NCBI GenBank assembly: GCA_946894095.1 | Contig: OX335665.1 | Location: 4,474,001-4,538,000 of the forward strand | Source of the DNA: Incurvaria masculella | Lineage: Eukaryota > Arthropoda > Insecta > Lepidoptera > Incurvariidae | Direction of reading: 5' to 3' | Length of the DNA stretch: 64,000 nucleotides | Shown: positions 1 to 9,400 of the stretch, in pieces | How positions within the stretch are numbered: position 1 is the first letter of the stretch | Layout: every line of letters begins with the position of its first letter | The notes under the pieces: model-generated | What the model saw: the letters and a program-made list of their open reading frames with translations, nothing else | Told to the model about the DNA's origin: nothing | Databases searched by the model: none | Program-made: the position numbers and the translations under genes

Positions 1-1815
1 AGGTCCGTGGCAGAACGTAAAGTGTGCGCCTCTAATGCCGTAGGCATGGGCTGACTGGGGTTGCGATTCCCCACGTTGAAGGATCTATAGGGTAGATATT
101 CCGAGCAGATATTCGCCGAGAGAACATGAAGTTGGTTGAAAGCGTTATAGAGGAAAATCGGCAGTAAAGTGTTTGCCCGTGCCTTCTCTACCGGCGCTAA
201 CCAAATTTAAAAACTCGAGCGAGCTGATGGTGTTGTCACTGCAAGAAAGCCGGATATACTTGATGCGGTGGAAAAAAAATCAAGCTTCGAGCCCAAGCAA
301 ACCAGTCGACTCTGATAGGCGTGCGCAGCTCACTAGATACTACACCGAGGATCTGCCGGAGATTAGTGTCTATGAGATAAAGGCTGTTTTGAAAGTACTC
401 AAAAAACACAAGACTCCAGATGAGGACGGGATAACGATGGAACTGCTAAAGGCTGGTGGGAGAGCCATCTTGAAGGAACTGCAAACACTGTTCAATGCAG
501 TTCTCGAAAATGGTGTCGTTCCGGCTGCATGGCGAAATAGTGTCGTTGTCCTGTTAGGGTATAGGGCGAAGTTGAAGAATAATCGACCTATGTCACTTCT
601 AAACCACGTGTACAAGGAGTGCACGTTTTCACGAGTCATCACGAGTTGGCTAATACAGAGGCTGGATCAGTACCAGCCTCGTGAGCAAGCTGGGTTCAGG
701 AAAGGATACGGTACAATGGATCACATATTTACTGTGAGACAAGTGGTGCAGAAGTGCGAGGAGTACAACAAGCTGCTCTTTATAGCCTTCGTAGACTACG
801 AGAAGGAGTTCAACTCAGTTGAAAAATGGGCCGTCGAAAACTCCCTCCTGAGGTGCAGAGTCGACCACCGCTACATCGAGCTACTCCGAAATATGTATCG
901 GTCCGCGACGATGACTGTGAGGCTCCATGAAAATACCCAAAACATCCCTCTTGGCAAAGGCCTTAGGCAGGGGGATGTGATCTCACCCAAGCTCTTCACA
1001 AACGCATCGGAAGATGTGTTCAAGACGCTTGAATGGGACAACATGGGTATATCAACGTTAATGGAGATTTCCTCAGTCATCTTCGCTTCGCCGATGACAT
1101 TGTTCTTCTGTCAAATTCCCGAGTTCAGTTTCAAACCATGCTGGATGACCTTTATAAAGCATCGATAAAGGTAGGTCTGAAAATGAACCGGGATAAAACT
1201 GAGGTCATGGCGACTGAGGGTATGACGGGAGGACAAATCGTTATCGACGGAGAAGTGATCGAACAGTTGAAGAGTACGTATATCTCGGTCAAATCCTGCG
1301 GCTTGGCAGACAATGACTGTCTATAGAGGTTGAGCGCCGGATTCAACTGCCTTTGGAAAGCTTAAATTCGCTCTGAGGGTCTGGACCCGAATATATGACC
1401 TGCACGTCCTCCCGGTTATGACGTACGGGTGTGAAACGTGGACTCTGACGGTCCAAAGGTTGAAAGTTGCCCAGCGAGCAATGGAGCGAGCCATGCTGAT
1501 AATATCGCTACGGGATATGGTACGTAAAGAGGCAATCCGCCGACGTACCAAAGTAGTTGATATTGTACATCGGGTGGCTAAGCTCAAATGGCAGTGGGCT
1601 GGTCACGTCAGCCGAAGAGACGACGACCGTTGGAGTAACCGTGTCCTACACTGGCGACCGTGGACAGGCAAACGAAGTGTGGGAAGACCACCCGCCAGGA
1701 GGGAAGACGACATCAAGTGCGTCGTTGGAAAGCAGTGGTTCCGTACCGCTGAGAGCCGGGAGAACTGGAGTAGGATTGGAGAGGCGTATGTCCAGCATTG
1801 GACGCAAACACGTAA
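1..1815 (+). pseudogene. RTE-clade LINE, endonuclease-reverse transcriptase fragment, degenerate
   Basis: Translated pieces match the RT and C-terminal part of the RTE non-LTR retrotransposons common in Lepidoptera. In order: N-M-K-L-V-E-S-V-I-E-E-N near 120-160; the N-R-P-M-S-L-L-N-H-V-Y-K motif near 575-620; L-R-Q-G-D-V-I-S-P near 963-990; F-A-D-D-I-V-L-L near 1083-1110 (the catalytic Asp pair); T-Y-G-C-E-T-W-T-L near 1418-1445; L-K-W-Q-W-A-G-H-V near 1585; G-K-R-S-V-G-R-P-P near 1670; E-A-Y-V-Q-H-W near 1780-1800. A frameshift near 1045 separates R-Q-G-D from F-A-D-D, with more damage at 1310-1420. The 5' end runs off the window. It lies inside the last visible da intron, on the opposite strand. 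Confidence 0.88.
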
Positions 1816-2240
1816 TAAAATTGTACCCATTTTCTCGAAGCACCCTGTCCACAGTCTCCATTTCGGTGACGATATGGTCCTTGGGACACAACCGCTGTGC
1901 TCTGAGTCTCAATGCTCTTGCGACCGATTCCAAATGCACCGGAGCATGGTGCGAAGTAGCTTGAAGATAACGATTTGTGTGTGTCGGCTTGCGGTACACT
2001 GTGTGGCTTAGGGCTCCATCCAATCGTCGAGCAACAAGTACGTCCAAGAACGCCAAAGTACCTTCCTTCTCACAATCTATTGTGTATTTTTTATTTGTGT
2101 GCACCACGGCGAGCCTAGTTGTCCGTCGTCTGCTGCGTACGAACGTGGCGGATGCCTCCTTGACAACGGGCTGAATGATCAGCTTGATACGTCGGCGAAT
2201 GTCTCCTCCCGCCGCGTGAAAAGCCGTAACATTTTTCAAA
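1815..2240 (-). pseudogene. Penelope-like element reverse-transcriptase fragment
   Basis: The minus frame reads L-A-F-L-D-V-L-V, then Y-R-K-P-T-H-T-N-R-Y-L, S-H-H-A-P-V-H, and R-V-L-R-E-N-G-Y. This series (F-L-D-V-L, Y-R-K-P-T-H-T-x-R-Y, H-H-P, N-G-Y) is characteristic of the RT C-terminus of Penelope-like retroelements. It ends abruptly at about 1815, where it meets the 3' end of the RTE fragment tail to tail. The GIY-YIG endonuclease part is not visible. Confidence 0.78.
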
Positions 2241-2291
2241 CTTGTTTAACGACCACGTTAATCTCAAAAGTATCACAAGTAAGGTTATTTC

Positions 2292-2841
2292 TTAAGGTGG
2301 CCCAACCCGGCGGCCCTAACTCATTCGCGGGCACGGTACAAAACCGTGCTGTTGCGCTCTGGGACCTTCACTGTTTCAAAAAATAAGACAGGCTCCGTGA
2401 TGAGGAAGATGCAACATGTCCACAAAAAAGACAATGTGCATAGTGTATGATTTGGTAAGATTTACGAAAATTTTAATTTCAAAACGACTTATAGCTAAAA
2501 GTAAACCACGACTGCTGTAGTAAAAAATCGAACAAAAACCAAATAGATTATAAATCTTGATTAAATAAGCTATGTCTGATGACTAATCTTTTTAAGATGT
2601 TTTTACTTTATCATTGCGTAATCCACCTCCAAAGTTATTGTATAAAACGCGCGAAAAATGCGAACTTTCGGACCTTATAACTTAGAAACCAAACACAATT
2701 TTACAATGCCAATGGTCATCAGACATCTAGTTCGATCAAATAAAGCTATTTTGAGCAAAATTTTGGATCTCTGACAAGAAACATAGGCGTGATCTTCTTT
2801 CCCCTTTTGTATGGGGAGATGAGCGGGATGGGCCACCTTAA
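2292..2841. mobile_element. 550-bp TTAA element, copy a (non-autonomous DNA transposon)
   Basis: Both ends are TTAAGGTGGCCCAACCCG and its reverse complement (right end slightly diverged, GGGATGGGCCACCTTAA). No ORF of its own. TTAA at both edges fits a piggyBac-type target duplication, although the inner terminus GGTGGCCCAACC is not the standard piggyBac terminus. An internal hairpin GCACGGTacaaaACCGTGC lies near the left end. Confidence 0.8.
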
Positions 2842-2849
2842 GGTATTGC

Positions 2850-4030
2850 TGAAGACAGATCATTTGCTTTATTTAATACATCACAATTCACATTACGTCT
2901 TTGGGTCCCCAATGCATTAAACTCGTTTTACTGACACTTAAAAGTAGGTTATTGGCTGCACACCATAATTTAAGTGAATTCATAGCTTGTATAAAGGACT
3001 CCCGTAGTTCTGATATACATATTGCGATTTTTTCGAATTATTGATTTGTCATCAGCAAATAAAATCATCTCAATATCTGTTCCGATGCAGCTTGAAATAT
3101 CATTTATAACAACATATACAAGTGCGAGTCGGACTCGCACACGAAGGGTTCCGTACCATCGTAAAAAAAAACAAAAAAAACACGTTTTTTTGTATGGGAG
3201 CCCCCTTTAATTTTAATTATTTTTTTATCCCACCTATTTGTTGTTGTAGCGGCAAAATAAATACACACTCTGTGAAATTTTCAGCTGTCTATCTGTTACG
3301 GTTACTGAGATACAGTACTGTGACAGACGGACAGACGGACGGACGGACGGACGGACAGCGGAGGCTTAGTAATAGGGTTCCGTTTTCACCCTTTGGATAC
3401 GGAACCCTAAAAACCACGGTCCTAGAACTGAGCCTTGCGGCACACCCATAGTGCTTGATTCTACATCAGACTTTACTTACCGTTTACTTCACGAATTTGT
3501 TGTCTTTTCAATAAATATAATTGACAAATACCTCATTTATTTTCCCTAACACCATAAGTTTAGTTTCCCTGGAAGTATTTCGTGATCTACACAGTCAAAA
3601 GCTTTTGATACATCACAGAAAATGCCGTGGGTGCTCATAGATTTAACTAGAGAAGTTAAAATAGATATTAACATCAAGGCAATGGAATCTCCTGTTGACC
3701 GACCTACCCTTACGAAATCCGAATTGATTATAAATAATAACACTTTAAATGTAAAATAAATGTACTAAGCACTGGTAGTAAGGACACATGCGGATAATTT
3801 TCAATATCATTATGAGATCCCATTTTAAGCAATGGTATTACCCTAATTATTTTTATTAAGTCTGGAAATGTGCCATCTTCAAGATATGGGCTCGATATAG
3901 GCTTTAACAAATTAGTAGAAATGTTCCATAAATCTTGCGATCCTTTTGACTTAAAGTCTTTAGTTACTTTTTGAATCTCATAACAGCTAACAGATTTAAA
4001 AGTGACAGACTCCTTATTGCGTGGTAAAAA
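2850..4030 (-). pseudogene. CR1/L2-like LINE reverse transcriptase, degenerate and interrupted
   Basis: Minus-strand pieces in RT order: F-P-D-L-I-K-I-I-R-V-I-P-L (about 3840-3870) with Y-P-H-V-S-L-L-P-V-L-S, V-S-K-A-F-D-C-V-D-H-E-I-L (about 3575-3615), G-V-P-Q-G-S-V-L-G-P (about 3420-3450), I-L-F-A-D-D (about 3045-3070), and L-K-L-W-C-A-A-N-N-L-L-L (about 2945-2975). The element at 3119-3412 is inserted between the P-Q-G and A-D-D motifs. Stops and frameshifts abound. Confidence 0.8.
3119..3412 (+). repeat. GTGCGAGTCGGACTCGCAC repeat, copy 1
   Basis: Full copy of a roughly 300-bp lepidopteran interspersed repeat. The head is the 19-bp palindrome; subterminal inverted repeats are AGGGTTCCGTACC and GGTACGGAACCCT; an internal (GACG)n tract near 3336-3356 is followed by AGCGGAGGCTTAGTAATAGGG. 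Inserted in the LINE at 2850-4030. Confidence 0.85.
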
Positions 4031-4299
4031 TATTTTTAGGTGCTCTAATGCGAGATGTAAAATTTATTGGATGTATTTAATTGTATCTTGCGCGACAGAA
4101 GAAAAATATTTGTTGAAATGAAATGATTTGCAACCATTGCACCCAATCAATCAAATATCACAAATATTTCATTTTGTTTTTTTTACCTATCCAAGGTGAG
4201 TTCATATCAATGAAAACATCACTGTTTATAGATAGACATACCACAAAACTGTTATATTATATTATTATAACAATTGATTGAATAGAGGAACTCGGCGCA

Positions 4300-4710
4300 T
4301 CCGACGTTCAACATGGCCGCGAAAGAAACGTGCCAGGCTCAGGGCAGGCAACCTAATTTTTTTATGAAGCATGTTCATAGGACTATCGAATGGTGGTAGT
4401 GTCATCTTGTTACTCGATGACGTTATTTTTTTTATTTTTCGACATTTTAAAACCGGCCAACCTCAGAACGTGCCAGGGTAGGACGAGCCAACCTACTTTT
4501 TTTAAGCTTTTCTTGATGACCTTTACCGATTGTGCTAGGTCTCATGTTGTTACTCGATGACGTTAAATTCTACCAAAAAAGTGATTTAATATTACCTACT
4601 GCACAAAACGTTCCAGGTTTGGGTCAGGCAACCTAGTATTTTTAGGAAGCCTATTCTAATCTGCACAAGCTCAAATGGGTCCCATGGTGTTACTCGATGA
4701 CGTAGGGTTG
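4300..4710. repeat. three-unit tandem repeat of about 140 bp
   Basis: Each unit holds a variant of CGTxCCAGG...GGCAACCTA and ends with TGTTACTCGATGACGT. That last motif occurs at about 4408, 4549 and 4688. Units are clearly diverged. No coding frame. Confidence 0.75.
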
Positions 4711-5341
4711 ACGACGGTCCGCTCTCGTACTACAACTCATAAAACCGAAACTGTAAATCAAAATAACTTGTTACGCTAAATTGCCAAAAAAATTCCACCA
4801 TTACTTCAACATGCAAAAAAATTAAGATGAGAACACTTCCTAAATCATGGTAATCACAAAAAATTTTTTACAACACCACTCTCACTTCATTGTAATTAAT
4901 GTTTTTAGTTTCTATGTTGATAACTTGAGAAAATGTATTGTTATAATATTGAATAACATTCATTGGTGCCATTTAAAATGAACCACGGAGAATGTTTTGT
5001 GCATTTTTACATCCAAAAACACCTTTGTCATCTGGCACCACCCCAAATTATTACGACCACTTTCTAGTGCACGCAGACGCCTCGCACAATGGAATGGGGG
5101 CAGCATTTTTTTTATGTAACTAGACATGGATGGCTAATAGCACAGAAACTGTCACGATATTAGCCCAACACTAATGGATGAAAAACCTAGTAAGCATTGA
5201 ATGCGAAGTGGTGTTAAGGGCCTGGTACTAGCCAAATCGCAAAGTTAGACGAGGCACCCCAAGTTAACTAACTAAGTCTGACGATTATAAGTGTCATTCT
5301 TACAATATATGATTCCTTGTCTAGGAATCGAATTATTTTCG
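4711..5341. other. intronic sequence without a gene
   Basis: AT-rich DNA. A short SINE-tail fragment is at 5110-5180 (ACATGGATGGCTAATA and relatives). Nothing else recognised. Confidence 0.5.
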
Positions 5342-5891
5342 TTAAGGTGGCCCAACCCGCTCATCTCCCCATACAAAAGGGGAAAGAAGATCACGCCTAT
5401 ATTTCTTGTCAGAGATCCAAAATTTTGCTCAAAATAGCTTTATTTAATTCAACTAGATGTCTGATGACCATTGGCATTGTAAAATTGTGTTTGGTTTCCA
5501 AGTTATAACGTCCGAAAGTTCGGAGTTTTCGCGCGTTTTATACAATAACTTTGGAGGTGGATTACGCAATGATTAAGTAATAATATCTTAAAAAGATTAG
5601 TCATCAGACATAGCTTATTTAATCAAGATTTATAATCTATTTGGTTTTTGTTAGATTTTTGACTACAGCGGTCGTGGTTTACTTTTAGCTATAAGTCGTT
5701 TTGAAATTAAAATTTTCGTAAATCTTACCAAATCATACACTATGCACATTGTCTTTTTTGTGGACATGTTGCATCTTCCTCATCACGGAGCCTGTCTTAT
5801 TCTTAGAAACAGAGAAGGTCCCAGAGCGCAACAGCACGGTTTTGTACCGTGCCCGCAAATGAGTTGAGGCCGCCGGGTTGGGCCACCTTAA
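5342..5891. mobile_element. 550-bp TTAA element, copy b, inverted relative to copy a
   Basis: Begins TTAAGGTGGCCCAACCCG and ends CGGGTTGGGCCACCTTAA, so this is the best-preserved pair of termini in the window. The body is close to copy a in reverse. Confidence 0.85.
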
Positions 5892-6384
5892 TGTATGTTT
5901 CCTTTTTCTATACAAAATACATTGCGGAAACGGTGTCCATTTCCGAACTTTTTTGACTAAATGTAGAAATCTAAAAGCAAATGGATTTTTTTGTTTATGC
6001 ATATATGCTGTTTTTGCTTATATCTAGAAATCGAATTACTTTCAGATTTCTAATGAGAAAAATCAACTTTTTTATTTTTATTATTATTTAAATAAATGAT
6101 GGAATAAAAAAATATTTACAATCCATTATCAGTCTGGAGTTCTATTTGGATTTGCTGAAGCGTTTCACTACATATTATTACATTTGTTAAAAAGTGCATT
6201 TGTATGGCGCGAGTAGTTGGCTAGTCCTAGCGCCTTAATGGAATCCGAAGCACAAACTACAAATCCCTAAGGATCCCTCTTACGATTTGCACGGGAAGAA
6301 ATGTAGCGGGACCATACAATTTTGAATTGCCAAAACCCACACTGCACACACAGACCAAACAGTGTTAAGATTGTCGTTAGTTAC
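5892..6384 (-). other. da intron downstream of the basic-region exon
   Basis: Begins (minus strand) GTAACT at 6384. AT-rich, no repeat or coding signal recognised. The intron continues left through 1 and beyond. Confidence 0.6.
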
Positions 6385-6477
6385 CTCTCTCGCACGTTGT
6401 TCGCCTGCCGCCGCTCCTTCTCCCGCGCCGCCTTCGTGTCCGGGTCGATGTCGTCCGACTCGTCGGCGCTCGAACAA
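6385..6477 (-). CDS. da: da exon with acidic lead-in and first half of the bHLH basic region
   Basis: 93 nt, phase 2 in, phase 2 out. Acceptor TGTCGCGGCAG|T, donor GAGAG|GTAACT. Product S-C-S-S-A-D-E-S-D-D-I-D-P-D-T-K-A-A, then R-E-K-E-R-R-Q-A-N-N-V-R-E and a split codon. The Glu and Arg of E-R-R are the E-box contacting residues of bHLH proteins. Fly Da has C-S-S-A-D-E followed by R-E-K-E-R-R-Q-A-N-N-A-R-E-R. The Ala-to-Val change in N-N-V-R-E-R is odd for an E-protein. The donor cuts inside the basic region, so the HLH lies in the next exon, which is not in the window. Confidence 0.95.
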
Positions 6478-9400
6478 CTGCCGCGACACATATTTACTTT
6501 GTATGCCCAGTGCGAGCCGACCCACATTCTGTTCTTTCGTCGAAGATGGGGTCGAATTTAGGTAGAATCATGTTCACATTGAAATTAAAGAAAGCAAATA
6601 TTTGATCCCAATCATACTATCTGGGTATCGCTATCTGGTAACGCTATCTAGGATTGTTTATTCCCAGTTTAAATTTGTCAATGATTGTATCCTTCCTTCA
6701 TATAGCCTTTTCTTACACCAAATAAAGGACAAAAGTACCAATTGATGGATGGGGACACCCACACTCATATTAGCCCAACACACATTATTTTATCGACATT
6801 AGTACACTAAATTCCCGAAGGAATAACATAACTGCCATGGCAGCACTTTTCCTTTATGAGCACGGCTATATTAAACTGGATGGAAAACATGGACAAGTTT
6901 TCAAATACCGCTTGGGCCATCTTTTCATTCAATGCGATGGCATCGACCCAGACGGGCTTTACCCTAGTAAGGCTCACATAGATTCCAACATACTTATCCA
7001 AGTCGGAAAGAGGAAGAAAGTATTGCATGAACCGGGCGGGGATATTAACCGTGATCAAGATAATTACAATTTAGTACGATATCCAAACATGGATCTTTAG
7101 CAGTAAGAATAGTAAGTTTTTAGTCATTTAATCAAGTGTTAAATTGTCGTTTTGAATTAATGTGAGATTTCGTTAGAAAGAGGGTCGAAGACAGAGCTGT
7201 ATAGCAAAAATTTTGTGTCATTTAGGAGATGGACTAAATCTTATGGATGCATTTATAGAATCAAGCTGAAAAACGGAGATGGATATAAATAGCTTATCCC
7301 TTGTACCACATAGCATGGAGGGGGTCTCGGCAAACAATTAACTGTTTGTTTGAAACAGTGTGAGATTCGGAGAAATATGGGTTAAATTAAGTAAAACATT
7401 TTTCTCACAAAACATAAAAGCTTCCCTCTTAAATCCTGTTTGAATAAATTTAACGCAATCAGGCACAGATTAAAGATTAACACAATAAAAATATGCATTT
7501 TGTAAAATGCATGAGCAAACGCGTGAGGCGCCAAGTCAGTCTGAGTGCAGTGCCTGAGTGTGGGACGCGTGAGGCGCGTGCGAGGGAGCGATACTCACTA
7601 CCTGCGAGAGCGTTTGCTGCTGCCCTTGCCGCCGCCGACGCCGCCGCCACCGCCGCCGCCCACGTCCGCGGAGCCCGACGACGACGGCTTCGAGTCGACG
7701 CCCGAGTCGGGCGGCTCTTTGCGCTTCTCTGTGGGGCGGAAGGTGGTGTCGATGCTTTACGTTTTGAGGTTGACTAAAATTCAGTTTACCGTAACTGACA
7801 GGCTGATGTTTCACGTTGATGGTCGACTTTGAGAGGTCTCATTTCGATGAATAAATAAATGTAAGAAGTATTTGATTCATGACAGAACAAAGGCAAAACA
7901 ACGGGCCAATGGGGAGGACGTCTGCCAAACTTTACCACCAGATGGCGCCATATGAAACTGTGCCACAGTTTCGAAAACATCCTGAGAAGCGCAAACATAA
8001 CCTCTACGTGATAGTCTTGGCACAAACTGTGCCGTTAGTTAAGCTTTGTGCCCTGCAACACATTCAGAACAAAAAATGTATGCTAGCTTGTGGGATAGTG
8101 TGAAACCTAGTTGGGTGTGAAGAAAATTTCGAGTAATCGCTAATAACCCTATCAAGGCGATATCGCCTGTCAAAAATATTGTATGCGTTTGACAGTTGGT
8201 ATCGATAGCGCTCTCGATAGTGCATACTCGAAAGCGTTTGCAGTAGGGGGCCAGCAGCTCCCTTTACAGGCGTCAACAGGGCAAGAAACATCTCTGCTTA
8301 GAAAAGATATATATTTCGAACTAGTTCTCAAAATATAATGAGATTTATAATTTGTTTTCCCTGTGCGAACTAACATGTGTTAGAAGTGTCTCGTGGCGCC
8401 ATCTGTTGATGAGATAGTGAAGTATCTAAAACAGCGGTTTCGCTTCTCGCAACTTTATCAGTATGTTACGAATGAAACTACAATCAACAAGCATTTGTCG
8501 TCGTAAAAAATGATACGACATGTAGGGCTAAGACCCAATGCGGACAGACTCACTTGTGTTTGGTAGGTGCAGGCGCTCCATCTTGACGGGGGGCTCCCCG
8601 TGGAGGTTGTGGGCGCCCGCCATCACGCCTAGCCGACTCACTGTAACACGACAACGCAGCGTTTAAGAGTGACAATGAGGTGATCGAGTTCCAACCAATG
8701 ACTCGCGCCTGTTTCCTCAGTCAAATGAAGAAATATTTTTCTGAAAATTTGCGCATTAAATGAATCAAAGGAGAGCTACGTCCGTACGTTCTGATTTTTT
8801 TGATAACTTATCTTAGATCCATGATACGCCTTTAAAGATTTGCATCACAATGTTTAAGGGCGTGTATCATGGATATAACTTTTGTTATCAAAAAAATCGA
8901 AAGGTACTGACATAACTCTCAGTTGGTTTATTTAATGTGCAAAATACAACAAAACTACGCAATTAAAAGTTTGCCTAGTGAATGTTTAGGAGTAGACGTC
9001 ACAACGTGGGTGTTGAGGGGGGGATCCATGTAGGGGGAGGGGAAAACCTCGAGGGGTGTTGGCAGGGGGAGGGGGAGTCTTGGAGCGGTGGGGGAAAGCT
9101 GGAGCGTGGTTGGCAGGGGGGGATGAGGGAGGAGGAATGGCAGAGGGGAAAGGAGCGGAGGGGGTGAAGTGAGTGGGCTTAAAGGAAGGGGGGGAGGGTT
9201 GAAACGGGAAGGGGGAAGGAGGAAGCAGGAAGGGGGTTAGGTGGGATGTTGGTGAGTGGCGGAGGGTGTGTGTGTGTGGGGGGGGGGGGTGTACTGACCG
9301 GCGAGTCCGGCGAGCGGCGCGTGGTGCGCGTGGTGCGCGTGCGCGTGCAGCTCGCCCGGGAACAGGTCCGGCGCCTCCGCGTGGTTGCGCAGCACGTTGA

